Source of the DNA: Stagonosporopsis chrysanthemi
Lineage: Eukaryota; Ascomycota; Dothideomycetes; Pleosporales; Didymellaceae
Assembly: GCA_022560025.1 (NCBI GenBank)
Contig: JAFISE010000091.1
Location: forward strand, 62,001-126,000
Length of the DNA stretch: 64,000 nt
Direction: 5' to 3'
Part shown: one piece after another, positions 11,114-23,507 of the stretch
Layout of the letters: every line of letters starts with the position of its first letter
Position numbering within the stretch: position 1 is the first letter of the stretch
The notes under the pieces: generated by a model
Database searches by the model: none
Seen by the model: the letters and a program-made list of their open reading frames with translations, nothing else
Told to the model about the DNA's origin: nothing
Program-made: the position numbers and the translations under genes

Positions 11114-14100
11114 ATGACTGACCACCGCCGGATCTCAGCGACTGCGTCGCCAGCGATCCCGCCGCCGCCCCCACCGCCGCCTCCCAAAATAAAGACTCGT
11201 TCGTACTTTGAGCGTTTCGTCGCCCAGCCCTTGCAGTCGGCCGCATATGCCTCGCGACCGCCGAGCGTGCAGGCACACCGTCCGGACGGCGGGCCTCCCA
11301 ATCCACTAGTCCCGAAGCTGCTGGGGTAGGTACTTCGTCCATCTTCTGCTTCGTGTTCTTCAACTTCTGCCCTCTGCAGCTCATGATTCGGGCTTGCTGT
11401 CGTGCTTGTTGCTGCGGCCCTGCCGTTGCAACTGGCGACTGGCGACTGGCAACTGGCAACTGGCAACTGGCAACTGCGCTTGCCCGTCGTTCCTTCCCCA
11501 TTGGGCTGCTAGCCCTACCACTCACCTGCACTGCACGCCTCCCGTCCCATCTTCGCCCGCTAAGCCACTGATGCAGCATTCGAACTGGCCACTCGCTGGA
11601 TGCCACACACAAGACCGGTCTTGACATATCAGCCCTTGACATCAATCGTGAGAGAACGCACGCTGTGCTTGCTGGCAAGGAGATCCTCAAGACAGTCCGT
11701 GTCGACGGCAATAAGATCGTCGACGAGACCAATCTGCGCGCTGCGGTACTCACTTATGCCGACTCTCACGCACGTCAACGCGAGGGCCTTGGGATCCAGG
11801 ACGTGAAGTGGTCTCATGGCCAGTTCAGCTCGCATATTGCGACTGCTGTTGCCAATGGCAAGGTCATCCTGTACGACTTGAATCGTGCCAGCGTAGAGCT
11901 TGTCAGACTGCATGAGCATACACGTCAGGTCCATAAACTCGCTTTTAACCCGCACCAAGGTCACCTGTTGTTGTCTGCCAGCCATGACGCCACCGTTCGA
12001 CTCTGGGACTTGCGAGACCTGCGTAGAGATGCTGCTTGCACAAGCCGAGACCAGTTCTCCGGTGTCAGTGGTGGCATCCGAGACGTTCAGTGGTCTCCCA
12101 CCGATGCCATGGAGTTTGCGTTTGGCACAGACAATGGCATCATCCAACGATGGGACTTCCGTCACAACAAAGGGCCCAAGCAAAAGATCCCGGCACACGA
12201 TCAGAAGACATGCACCTCAATTGACTGGCATCCCGATGGAAAACATCTGCTCAGTGCTGGTGTCGACCGAACAGTGAAAATATGGGACTTCTCTGTTGAC
12301 GGTCGACGACAAAAAGCCGCCTACGTATTGACCACACCCTACCCTGTACATAGAGCAAGGTGGAGGCCACCTTACTGGTCTGATGAATTCCATGAAAAGG
12401 GCGCATTCCAGTGCACGCAGGTGGCAACATCCTACGACAAGGATCATCCTGTCATCCACGTCTGGGACTTTCGACGTCCGCATCTGCCTTATAGAGAGAT
12501 CAGCAGATACCGGAGTCCACCTTCGGACATGCTCTGGCAGACACGTGATACGCTCTGGACCGTCGGTAGAGAGGGCATTTTTCAGCAGAATGATGTCCAT
12601 CATGCCCCCAATACTACGGAGCGACGACCCCTGCAAGCACTCGCCGTCTCTCCTAACGGCGAGGTGAGCGGTGTTGCGCAAAAGCGATCGCAGCGACGGC
12701 GTTCGGCAGGCGTATCTTACGATGACATGTATCTCGGTGCACCATCTGACAAGCACGGTAGTCTTGAAAAGAACAGTCTGCGCAGCTCAGCAGATAACAG
12801 TCTCGATGAAAGCTTTCTCTCATCGCCTGCAATAAAGCGCCACCACGGCCGTACAGCGAGCAACAGATCGGCAAAATCGTTCAGCAGCACGCCTCCCTCT
12901 GACGTGACCCCTAAAGTTATATTTCTGCCTGACTCTATGAATACTCAAGGCGATCAGTTTCAACCAGACCAACTTGGCTTTCGGGGTATTCTACCAGGTG
13001 CCATTAATGTTCAGGTGTTCGCATACCTTGCTCAGAAATACAAGGCACAGTCGCTTCCCGACCGGCCAGTCTTAGAGTCATACTTGGAACTGGAGCATCC
13101 TTTCCAACAGAATGCTGAGTACGCGCAACGAGCTGCGTATCATAGACTTGCCCAGACGTGGACGTTGGTGGGCGCTGCGATGGCCAATGCAACTAGACGA
13201 CGTGCAGAGTTGCATAGAGAATCACGATTGAAAGACAAGAAATCAAAGTTTGAGGATCCAAACAACACTTCCGGACAGTTGCATGTTCATAACAAGCCTT
13301 GGGGTGTTCCGCAAAACCCGGCAGTTCGTGCCATTCTCGGCAACCTCGATAGGTCACGCCCCGCGTCGCCACGTACAAGGGCAACCCCTCCGATCGAAAG
13401 TACGTCGAACTTGGCTACACCGCTCGCACGCCCCGTCAACACCGCTATGTCAGTCTCTACTGACTCAGGGAGGCTTGAGCTACCCGACCCGGACCATGAT
13501 GAGAAGATTGATCTTCCCCCTTCGGTTTTGGGTGTACCCAAAGCCAACAATGGGCAAGAAACCGCTGCCCCCGAACAGACCAAGCCGAACGGAGGTCACT
13601 GGTATGATTCTCCCGAGGGTCTTGAGGAACGTCGAGCTGCTGCAGGTAGTTGGCGCGCCTCGCCACGTATACCTCTGAATCTAAATCCAGCACCTGCTCG
13701 CAAGAACAACCCGACAGTACCACCCCCCTTGGAACGTCATGATTCTGGCGAGAGCTTTACCATGTTCTCTGCGTCAACAGACTCTCAGCACGGCAGCTCA
13801 GTTTCAGGCTCATTCGAAAGTTTCGATGCTAATCTTCATCACATCGAGGGGCCTTCCACGGGTTGGCAGCATGCTCCAGACAAATCCAGTTTTGGTAGGC
13901 GCACAGACACGCCCAGTATTGACCAAGGACCAGGCTTGAGTCCTAACACAAAAGGCACATCAGACACGTTGCCCATTCCAGTCATGGGTCAGACTCACCA
14001 CGGAAATCCGGTGGCGAGCAAAGATGACACCGGCCAACTCATTCCGCCGAACAGTGCGGACAGAGTTACTCAGGACATGGATGCTCTGCGAAGGACAAAC

Positions 14101-15462
14101 CAGCTTATGCGCCACGACAGCTCAGAGTCGTCGGCATACGCAAGCAGCCACGAGAGCACTTCATTTTCGTCAACTTACGAGGCCGATATGGAGGCGAGTG
14201 GTACCATCATCCCAGACATGGATAAGGATGCAGAGTCACCACCAGCTCTCAAGGCACCTGCCGCGCCACCCGCCATTGCAAAGACCGTTTCCCATCCGGC
14301 CGTGCCTGCAAAAGATATTCAGCTACTATTATCAGACTTTGAGGCCTTGCGAATTGACAGTGAAAGCATGTCAGCTTTCACCGTTGTTGACTTGCTCAAA
14401 AGCATTCTTGAGTTTCATACAGACAGCCTATCAGATGCGCAATTTCCGTCACTACTTCTGCTTCTGCTGACGCCTTTATTACCCCAAACACATTCACCCT
14501 CCGAGTCGTCAGATGTTGATGTTGATGAGGTTCTGAGTGCTTTCTCGGATACCTTTATCGCTTTGGGCCTCACACCCACACAAGCCAAGGCGATCTTGTC
14601 GAGACAGTTAGCCGAACTAATGGCCACAGGCATCAATCCGTACCAGGCCGAATCGATAATACACACGTACCATGCACAGATGCACAGCTTGTCGCTCTTC
14701 AACTCAGCAGCATCGCTGCGACGACTTGCATACCCTACTTACCCCTCGGTCTATGAACAAGCCTTGAAGGACACTCAGCTCGGGCTACTGTGTCTTAGCT
14801 GCAAATCACCCATCAACAATCCCAAAGACAAAACGAGGTGCGAGTCATGCAAACGTGCACAAGCACCTTGTCCTATTTGCTGGGCAAAATACCCAGCGTT
14901 CGAGGCCATCACTTCAAAACGAAAGTCAAAATTGAAGCACCGCGACGAAAAAGGCCATAAGAGGAGAGGATCGTCTTCGGTCGTCACAGACGTCGCCCCA
15001 GCGAGTACTGATGACAATGCCTCGCCATCAGTCCCAGAAAACTGGACACCGACGCCGACAGCATTGTGGACATGGTGTTCTCTCTGCGGACACGGTGGCC
15101 ACACGAACTGCCTTTCGACCTGGTTTGCCGACGCCACGCTCTCCGATGGTGCCTGTCCAACCGAAGGCTGTCTTTGCGACTGCGTCTCGGGCCGCTGGCG
15201 AGAAGAGAAAATGCAGGAGTTGCTTTATAAGAAAGCAGAGAAAGAGAAGTTGAAGACAGTGAAGAAGGGTGACGATTGGAAAGTCAGAGAGAGTAGAGCC
15301 GTGTCCGCCGTCCGCGGTACATTCAGCGAAAACGGTAGCCAATCCCCGTCACCTAGCAGCCAACAACGAAGCCAAACTCCAAGCGGCAATCGCAAGGGAG
15401 ATGGGAAGAAGGTTCGCGTCCTGGCGCTGAATTCTGGCTTCGATCCACAACCACCAAGCTAG
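11114..15462 (+). CDS. rtc1: Rtc1/WDR24-like SEACAT subunit (WD40 + C-terminal RING)
   Basis: Model: exon 1 11114-11325 and exon 2 11577-15462, joined in phase 2, 1365 residues. The splice restores an uninterrupted N-terminus: a poly-Pro exon ending in PNPLVPKLLG joins GHSLDATHKTGLDISALDIN, the conserved lead into the first WD blade; exon 2 alone has no ATG there. WD40 repeats fill about residues 100-430 (for example SASHDATVRLWDLRD, SAGVDRTVKIWDF). A long Ser/Pro-rich, probably disordered middle follows. The C-terminus carries paired Cys/His clusters: CLSCKS...CESC...CPICW, and WCSLCGHGGHTNC...CLCDC, the zinc-ribbon/RING of WDR24 proteins. In yeast Rtc1/Sea2 belongs to the vacuolar SEACAT complex acting upstream of TORC1. 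The intron is 251 nt and holds a minisatellite. The start ATG is the least certain point. Confidence 0.88.
11431..11478. repeat. Intronic 7-bp minisatellite
   Basis: Six or so tandem copies of a heptamer of the type GCAACTG/GCGACTG lie inside the proposed rtc1 intron. Copy-number variation here would change intron length, not protein. Confidence 0.75.
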
Positions 15463-17928
15463 AACTCTCCATCCACGTAGAACTCAATCTTCTGAAGACG
15501 TCAAGTATCATCAATCGGGCATGACGATGCGGTTTAAGAATGACTCGTACAAAAGCGCACTGCTGCACACGATCCGCGTGTTCACACCGCTCAGCACTGC
15601 CAAGCGGAGCTCCTGGGAATCTTGCTTATGCCGCTCCGACGCACCCACTTCCCCGGACGCCAGGTGCTTGGTCGCGTTGACTGCCATGTTGTAACGACAA
15701 AACGTTCGGGCGATTAAAATAAAATGGAATAGCTGACGTCTCTGATGTCGTTACACCACCGTCATCGATGTTGAGGGGAAACGATCGGGTGTTTGCGATA
15801 GCGCATAGAACGATAAACCGAAGCACATGTGCCGAAGCATGTCAGGCAACGACCTCTTACCATTGCGGCAAGGACGAAATATGAGGGAGCATGCTGGCGC
15901 TACCATTGCTCTGTTGAGTAACATACAAGTACCATTGTAGATGGCGCCGCCAACTTAGTTATTGAGTCTCATGTTGGGACTGCCAGCAAACCCACAGTGA
16001 TTCGGCGTATCAAATATGCACGTGCCTTTATGTACAACTGTTGCCCCATGCAGCAATGCTGTGCTGTCTGATGTTATTGTCACTGCATTGCGGTGCTCAA
16101 TGCTGTGGCTCTTCGATGGGTGCGTTACAAATACATGCTTGTATGCTTTCGGACTCTATTTCGAACGATTGGGCCGTTCTCTTCACAGCATACTATGATT
16201 CGCAAGTTGTGCACCAACAACACCCATGAGCGCTCTGCTGACCCTTGCTACCGAGCTTTGGGGTGATGTGTATCGAAGAGTTCGGTTATTTCACCATGCG
16301 TCATGTCAGCAATGTCTCCAAAAAAAAAAAGGACATGGAAGCCACCAAGACCATTTGTATCAGCTGCCAGAGATGTATCATCTTTCTCGTTGCACAGCAC
16401 AAAGCTTGACGAAGTGTACGTCGTGGTACTGGCTTTCTGTTGTGGAACGATATAGTCGAGCGTTAGACCTACAGGCGATTGATCGGTGTGTATGGCGTAC
16501 ATGCGCACAGCGGACCGTAGCCGCTGTATGGTGTGGAAGCGCGGCAGTCGGGAGCGCTATACCCTCGCCAGATAGGCCTCGATAGGGCAGAACCACGCAC
16601 TGAATATCAAGAGAAAGCTTGCCTGCAGCGGCGACGTGATTGGTACCTAAGATAGGTATGTTTACTGATCGGTGACCACGCAGCATCTGCAGGGCACAAT
16701 GAACTGTAACACGCATCAATACGAGACTCGCATGCGCCGTGATGGAAGATTATAAGCGCCGCATGATGTACATGGTTCCATTAGCATAATGTACTCGAGA
16801 TGGACAGTCCCGATGCTGTGGTGCGCGGGGATGCGCACGTGTAACCGTGCCAGCCACTCCAAACCCGGGAACTAGCGTAATTGAGAGACTTGTTCTGGGT
16901 CTCTTCACGCCATGGTCAGCAGATCCAGACCGGTGCCCATTCATGGTCAGTTGTTGCACGGCAGGATCGACACATGGTGTGGTCTATCAGAATGGGACCG
17001 GGGTCCGGCTGAGGTTTGGAGGGGTAAGCAATACGAGGTGAGATGGAGTTGGGCGGTGAACAAGAAGCAGGTCTACAAATTCGGCTGGACGAACGCGTTG
17101 AATGTGCGCACATAATCTGAATGCTTGCCAGGCTCCTGAATGTGTGTCGAAAGCCAATGTACAGCCGAGACGTCCGGTTGCGCAAGGCGAGTTACAAGCA
17201 AGGGCAGACCTTGTGCTGTCACAGATCGGCCAACTTTCGAACTGGCGCCCGTGGATTGGCAAACGCGACGTTGATATCCAGCATACCGCTTTAAAGCACT
17301 ACATCTGCCTTGTAGGTGAGATCGTTGTGTATTGGGTCAATGCAATCTGGCCGTCGCAAGACTTGGCGATGCAATGCATCGGGCTTGACGACATTGTGTT
17401 CTTGTATGCAAACAGTTTGAACTCAAGAAGTGTGCGGCGCTTAGCGTTTTAGAATCGTGATACAAAGAGGATCGAGATAGCGGCGTAACGAAGCGTTTGC
17501 GTACAAACTTCGGCAATTGTAGGTGGACATGGAGGTCGTGATTGTGGGGCTGCGAGATAGTGGTGAGCGGAGGTGCGTGAGTAACTTGTCAGTATTCTAG
17601 CATGCGCAATTCTTGAGATTGTCAATCAGTTCCGTAGCATGGGTAGGGTAGGTAATAGAAACAATGACTGAGCGTAGTGCAGCGGCGGAGGAGCGTTTTT
17701 GGATTCGATCGTATTGGTTCTTAACCGGTTTCCTTGCATTGTGACACCGTGAAAGTCTTCAGGAGAAAAGAGAATAAGGCCGAAGTCGCCATGAAATGCA
17801 CGCCCACGCCTCTGAGACGCAGCTCAGATTCCGAATATCCTACGCCCAGTCAGCGACGCCCTCTTTCGAGATCTGCCAGGGGATGGCTTGACTTGCCCGC
17901 GTACCTCAACTCCGTTTCCATCAACCGT
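15463..17928. other. Intergenic, no gene recognised
   Basis: 2.5 kb between the rtc1-like stop and the eS21 stop. Open frames are short, overlapping and unlike any family I recognise. There is a short poly-A run at 16320-16330. No tRNA, transposase relic or terminal repeat is seen, and composition is as in other intergenic DNA, not RIP-mutated. Confidence 0.45.
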
Positions 17929-18344
17929 TTACCTCGACGCAGACCAGACGCTCTTGAGGAAGCCGTCGCGCTGTGTGAGCCTGTTCATGCTATCGTCGGA
18001 CTCGCCCATGGCGCGGACGAAGCCAGAGAGAGCGTAGACCTGGTTCTCGCCGGTGTAGCGACCGTTCTCGTCAACCTTAGCGATGCTGATCTGGACGGAG
18101 GCGTGGTCCTTGGCCTTGATGATGCGTCCGGTAGCGGACTACGCGGGAATTAGTATCGCGCGAGGGTCTCAGGCTGGGCGGTGCGGTCTTACGCATTTGC
18201 GGGGGACGTAAACTGCGAAACGGTCAGCAAATGTTCAAGAGCTGCTGCCGGGCTCGGTCAATCGCAATGCGATTGTCCATGTCCCAGCCCCAACAGATGG
18301 CGGGCGTCCTTACGGTCAACGAGCTCGCCGCGTTCGTTCTCCAT
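17929..18344 (-). CDS. rps21: 40S ribosomal protein eS21 (RPS21)
   Basis: Three exons, 18344-18314 (31 nt), 18212-18193 (20 nt) and 18138-17929 (210 nt), close in frame to 86 residues, the usual length of eS21. The N-terminus MENERGELVDLYVPRKC is family-typical and runs across all three exons. Exon 3 contains RIIKAKDHASVQISIAKVDE, then GRYTGENQVYALSGFVRAMG, and ends in SVWSASR. eS21 is a small-subunit protein contacting uS2/eS-type neighbours and acts in late 40S maturation. The 20-nt middle exon encodes only LYVPRKC plus a partial codon; its splice sites are GT-AG with a clear CTGAC/CTAAT branch sequence in each flanking intron. The frame would be missed by an ORF search because the first 17 codons are split in three. 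Confidence 0.95.
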
Positions 18345-19022
18345 TTTGGCTGATTTGTAGAAAGACGGGTGGGTTTTTCTGGAAGTCGTTACGGGTGGGC
18401 TGTCGTCGAGGTCGTGGTTTTCGCGGGTATGTGCGAATATCGACTCCGCTCCCTTCGCTTAGTGTGTGAGCGCCAAGTGATCCTTTCCGCTTTCGGCGCG
18501 CTAGTCGTGGCAGTCCACCATATCCAACAGTCGAAGGGCATTTGACAGTATATCAACGATATACTCGCGGATCTTTGTCGTCTCATGGTGTCATCTTCGA
18601 TACATCCTGTTTATGGACAACCATGTTGGATAATTCAGATGACTAGGTAATGACATCATGTATGCATCAACGCGTGCATTGCTAAGATGACCCATGATGC
18701 CAATGGCTTCATCAAATCATCCGTCAAACTCTCATGAACACACCCGAACATCATGTGAAGACAAAACCCCTTTTCGCTCTATACAACAGGAGAAAATGTG
18801 GAAAGTAGTGCGTAATGCGCCAATGAGAGGTGATTGACAGGTGACTAATCAAGACCTTGCCTGTCTTGTCCTTCGCCACTCATTCATCCTCAGATCAGTC
18901 ATCTCTACACAGGACGACAACTGACAGGATTGATATCACTTTGTTGACTTGAACCCTTCGCGAGCAGTGTGTCAGACCAAGCCGATCATATCAAACCCCA
19001 AGCAGCAGTCACTCCCCATCAC
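18345..19022. promoter_or_regulatory. Divergent promoter, eS21 / F-box gene
   Basis: 678 bp between the two opposed ATGs. No gene is seen. It must carry the strong ribosomal-protein promoter on the minus side, but I cannot point to a specific element with confidence. Confidence 0.4.
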
Positions 19023-20555
19023 ATGGCAATAGTCAACAACAGCGACTTGGCCGACTTCCCTCCCCTACCGTCGCAAACCAACAAGATCAAGACCAACAAC
19101 AACACCACAGCAAAACTCCAACAAGCGAAGGCTGCCCACGCCTACGCCACGCTCGATGATCTACCAGATGAGCTTGTCTTAGAAATTCTGTCGTACCTGC
19201 CTGGAATCGATCTGCAAGACTTCCAGTTGCCTACCTTGCTGAGCCTATCGTTGACAACCCGCCATCTTCATCGCATTGTCAGCAACAAAATATACTTAAC
19301 ATACGACAGCTACTTTTGCGAGCCATTTCTCTTCCTTCGCACAATCATCTCCAACCCGCATCTTGGCGAAAGCGTTCGTCATGCGAAATTCCGATATGGA
19401 GACGATGCTCACCTCGAGAGGACACAATACTCGCCTACCGCTCGTGACAAGAAGACCATCAAGGAAGGGATGAGGCTTCTTGATTTCCCTGACTGGAAAG
19501 GTTGGGCTACTCGCTGTAATGCTCCAGATATCGAACTTGACATTTTGCACACAGCTGTGATGCTACACACCCCAAATCTTGTTTCACTTGAAGTGGAAGA
19601 TGGTCACATCTCGGCATATTCCAGAGCCAAGTGGCCAGAGCTGATCAAAAAGGCAACGACTGGGGAGCACTTCGGGAACGTGCATCGTTTCAGAGCGCTC
19701 AAATCCGTACGTATAGACGCTCAAAACATGGTCATCCATCATCTCATACCCCTGTTGCGGTTGCAGTCTTTGCAGTTACTTGAGTTGCGAGAGCTGAGTG
19801 AAATTGAGCTGGACATGCGGGCTCCAGCTGAACTCAGGCGTGTGCTCCCAGAAGGCTGCAACAATCTGGAGGAACTTGTTCTGGAAGAGTGTTCTTTACG
19901 CTTCGATGCATTGACTACTCTAATAAGCTCGGCGAGAAGCCTCAAGCGTTTTCGATTCGAGATCAACCAAGAAAGCGTACTTCTGGATGGATCTGGTGTC
20001 ATGCTACAGAACGCTTTGTGGCGACAAAAGGACTGTCTAGAAAGCCTTGACGTTTACCACGATCCATGGCATAAGGACGATGAAGATCCTTTCATTCACG
20101 GCGGTCTAGATCAGTTTCCGTTGCTCAAAGACCTCAAATGTCCTCTACGTATGGTTGTCAACGTGCGAGCAGGGGCATCCGCCACCATCCTAGAGTTCTT
20201 ACCTCCAAATCTCGAATCTCTCTGTCTCGCGGTGCGATGGGGCGCAGATGAAGAGCTCTTTCTTCCTGTGCTTGAGCGCATGGCAAGCGAGTATACGGAT
20301 ACAGTACCTCGACTGACTGCTCTTCAACTCAACATCCAAGTGCCTGCTGAGGAACTGGACTACGATTGGGAGCGTCTAGTTAGGACATACTCTACAACGA
20401 GTATTGGACTCATCATCAATCGACCATCTGATAGCGATGACGAGTGGGGCGATTGGCGGACTGTATCTGCGGATTCTGATGATTCAACAGACGAGTCAGA
20501 TGAGGCGGAGCTCTACAGTGGTAGCGACAGTGATGATGATAGCGAGAATAGCTGA
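19023..20555 (+). CDS. F-box protein with acidic C-terminus
   Basis: A single exon of 510 codons. The first ATG in frame is at 19023; the frame is open further upstream, but only with a GTG. An F-box occupies about residues 39-85 (LDDLPDELVLEILSYLPG, then a leucine-rich LLSLSLTTRHLHRIV), which in this family binds SKP1 in SCF ubiquitin ligases. The remainder is moderately leucine-rich (for example LRLQSLQLLELRELSEIEL and NNLEELVLEECSL), resembling the degenerate LRR-like tails of fungal F-box proteins that pick the substrate. The last 50 residues are a Ser/Asp/Glu run. The substrate is unknown, and such genes are numerous and fast-evolving in Pezizomycotina. Confidence 0.85.
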   Translation: MAIVNNSDLADFPPLPSQTNKIKTNNNTTAKLQQAKAAHAYATLDDLPDELVLEILSYLPGIDLQDFQLPTLLSLSLTTRHLHRIVSNKIYLTYDSYFCEPFLFLRTIISNPHLGESVRHAKFRYGDDAHLERTQYSPTARDKKTIKEGMRLLDFPDWKGWATRCNAPDIELDILHTAVMLHTPNLVSLEVEDGHISAYSRAKWPELIKKATTGEHFGNVHRFRALKSVRIDAQNMVIHHLIPLLRLQSLQLLELRELSEIELDMRAPAELRRVLPEGCNNLEELVLEECSLRFDALTTLISSARSLKRFRFEINQESVLLDGSGVMLQNALWRQKDCLESLDVYHDPWHKDDEDPFIHGGLDQFPLLKDLKCPLRMVVNVRAGASATILEFLPPNLESLCLAVRWGADEELFLPVLERMASEYTDTVPRLTALQLNIQVPAEELDYDWERLVRTYSTTSIGLIINRPSDSDDEWGDWRTVSADSDDSTDESDEAELYSGSDSDDDSENS

Positions 20556-21996
20556 AAAGGTCATTGTGCGGTGTTCTGAAATAAAATCACTCCATCGATG
20601 TTTTCTTGCCCAATTCCAGTCATGAATGCTTGTGAAAAGGACTACGCGAGCACGCTATTTTCGAGGCGGTGGCATATATTTTAAAAAAAAAACATGGCTC
20701 ATGCACTACAATTTTGATCTACACGCCCCTTCACGATCTATTTCGGCTGCAGTGGCGGAACTCCCTGGGGACCTAGTCGGTCGTGTGGTACCCTGTGGTG
20801 CCGCGAACACCTTTATGACCTGGTTACGTAGCGGTTTTCACTTCCTAGAACAGGTCTCTGTACAGTAAAATCATCAGCGTAAAACACGATCGTTCAGACA
20901 AAGCTCGTCGCACCGAGGCTTTACACAACAGTGAATATTAAGAGGAAGGTGTTGACATTATATTGGCTACCGTTTCGAACGCATTGTGAGAGCTTGATTT
21001 CGATGAACCAGCCTAGTTCCCTTCCAGTCTTACGATTAGTCCACAATGAAAAGTTCACAATGAGAAGTTCTCAGGTGAAAGTCGATCAACGAAAAAGACG
21101 CAACAGCGGTCAGACCACCAAGCTTATTCGCTTGATGTCAAGCAAAGTCATCTGGACAGTCTAGCTTGAGCGCTCTTATTTGTTCGGCAACATCAATCAC
21201 AGATCTGCCCTGACCACACTCCAGACAATTGCGCGGATCTCAAAAGCGAGTTGTCCAGAAGCAGCAAAGAAGCGATAGCAGCGACTGAGTGATCAACCAA
21301 TAAGGATGACTAGGATAAATGAAACGCGGGCATCAAGAGAGAGATATTTCAACAAAGTCAAGGATTGAGTAAAGTACTGCCTTGATGTATCGTTGAATAG
21401 CTCGCTTCTTCATTGCTAAAAGAGTGGACTCCAAGTCTCGAGTCGCCCTAGTCTAGCGAAGATCAGAGCAAGTCTTTCAGGTAAGAACTTATTCAAGGAC
21501 CGCTGAGATATCTGTCGTTTGAAATAGTCTGTTTGGGGGCAATTGGACACCTCGTGAGCAGCTTAAATAATAAAGTGCTCACGAGTCTGCGACATGGGAG
21601 CTTCCATATCACAGCCTGAATTCGAGAACTCGAGTAACTTGATCATTGTCCCTCTCGCAAAAGCCCTAAGAGCTATCGCTGTTTCCCCAACCACATTCCT
21701 AATGCCGGCAGGCTCCAAGTCGTTGCTAGCTTTAGTGATGCTGTTCTGCACAGAAGGCCCTGTTTTGCATGCGGACTTGCGAAACTATTCTTAAGCGTTG
21801 GGTGAAAGGAGAACCATACCGTTACACGGCATCAACCGCTCTGTCAATGAAGCCTTACCGATCTTTTGAACACCACCACTTGCGCATGCAGAAAAGAAAT
21901 GCAGACCTTCCTACAGCTCCCGGAAATGCATAACATCTATCCTGATCCGTCACGATTTCCAATTTCTTGTACAGCGGACATGGGCAGTCGCGGCCG
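20556..21996. other. Intergenic, no gene recognised
   Basis: 1.4 kb between the F-box stop and the bestrophin-like stop (convergent pair). It is somewhat AT-rich, with short frames only and a poly-A run at 20682-20691. I see no RNA gene or repeat. Confidence 0.45.
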
Positions 21997-23507
21997 TTAG
22001 TCTCCGCCATCAGTGGCACCACCACTGTGTCCAGCTTCCCCCATCTCGGCGCGATCGTCGCTTGTCGTCCGCCGGCGAATTCCAGTACTGACGGAGTGAC
22101 TGGGCTTGGGGTGCTCGCCATGCTCCACCAATGGGAAGTGCAGGCCTGGTTTGCTCGCCAATGCATCCCTGATTTCGTCAACGGTCTTGGCTGCCCACTC
22201 TGCACTGCCAAGATTGCTCAGCGGGTAAAGAAGCTGGTTGTCGGGGTGCATGACTATCGACTCAACGCTGGGAGCTGGCTTGCTCATGATGATATCGATA
22301 TCCTTCCTGATCTGCAGACAGAACGCATCTAGCGGCAGATCGTTTACGTCCCTGCCATAAGGGTTTTCTATCTCACGGCCGATGAGAGCAATGCCCAGAA
22401 TGATGTAAGCTGCAAAGACACTCGCGGGGATGGTGATCCACTGCAAGAGTCTGTACAGCTGGAAAGGTAGAAGGAGGATGTAGACCCATGTTATCTGACT
22501 GATTGCAATGCTGTAAGCAATCGGAAGTGGCGTCGAGAGAATACGGTTCGTGCCTACAAGCACATCGTTGAAGGTCGTGATTGCATTGAGCGACTGGGTT
22601 TGGTAGATCGAGACCTTGAACGTGCCGTTGTCATAGATCGACTTCATGTAGATACTCAAGTGGTTGAGGATCTCGAGAGGGAGATTCCCAAGAGGAACAC
22701 GCGAACGCTTCAACAGTTTGCGCGGATTGGACTCGGCCATGGGTAGTCCAAGAAAGGCTCCTGCAGTCTTGATAGGGTTCTTTTTCTTCTTGGCGTCTGG
22801 TTGATCAGCGTCGCGCGCGAAGGTGTCTAGATGGCCAACCAGATGCTTCAGGTCGTCGTAATGCATGTAGGGCTCGAACTGGAGCTGGTGCTTCAGTGCG
22901 ACGGCGAATGCCGCAATCAGGTTCAGGCAGTTGATCTTGGCGAGAAGGTCCTGTTTGCCGAGTTCAGCGTCCTTTTCATGTCGCTCATCGACATGAAACC
23001 AGATGAGGCGAGCAAGATTCTGGGATGCGAAGGTTAACTGAGCCCAGTATTTGCGGCCGTCGTTGTAGCGTTCATATGCTGTGGAGCTGCGAAAGCTCAG
23101 AGCAAGACCGACGACGAAACCGAGGACAGTCAGGAGGAGTTGATTGACACTGACTGGAGATTGTCAAAATATGTCAAGAGCAGGGACATGGTAGCGCATA
23201 CGATCGTGTACAAACTTCGAGATCAACGTGATCATGCTAGACCATCCAGCTACGAAAAGAAGCGGCAATACCATCTCCGGTGTAACACTGCCATGTACGC
23301 GAAGAAACATGGGCCATTTAGAGTGATGGTCGAGGTCGCGGGGACCGATCTGCTCACAGTTAGATATTCTTCAGTTCAGCGGAAAGATCAACTCACGAAA
23401 TAGTCATCAAAGTCCTTGTCGCTGTCTTGCTTCTTCAGTGGTGGCCGTGCTGCTGTGCCATTTGTTCCGCCTGATATGTTCGCTGTACTCTGCATTCTTT
23501 CAGTCAT
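21997..23507 (-). CDS. Bestrophin-like chloride channel (UPF0187 / RFP-TM family)
   Basis: Exons 23507-23397, 23349-23202 and 23153-21997 give 471 residues in frame. The N-terminus (DSDKDFDDYF, IGPRDLDHHSKWPMFLRVHGS) leads into TM1 (PEMVLPLLFVAGWSSMITL). Then comes the hallmark block LTVLGFVVGLALSFRSSTAY followed by ERYNDGR. Later membrane segments are around PLPIAYSIAISQITWVYILL and WITIPASVFAAYIILGIALI, with the family's EIENPYGRDVNDLPLDAFC just after. Bestrophin-type proteins are pentameric anion channels; the fungal ones have little direct experimental work and may sit in plasma or mitochondrial membranes. The C-terminus is short, charged and likely disordered. Intron positions are supported by continuity of the family motifs across both junctions. 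Confidence 0.92.

Noticed and set aside
10866..11753. 295-codon minus-strand frame overlapping rtc1
   Set aside because: Antisense to the rtc1 exons and intron, low-complexity, and no family resemblance.
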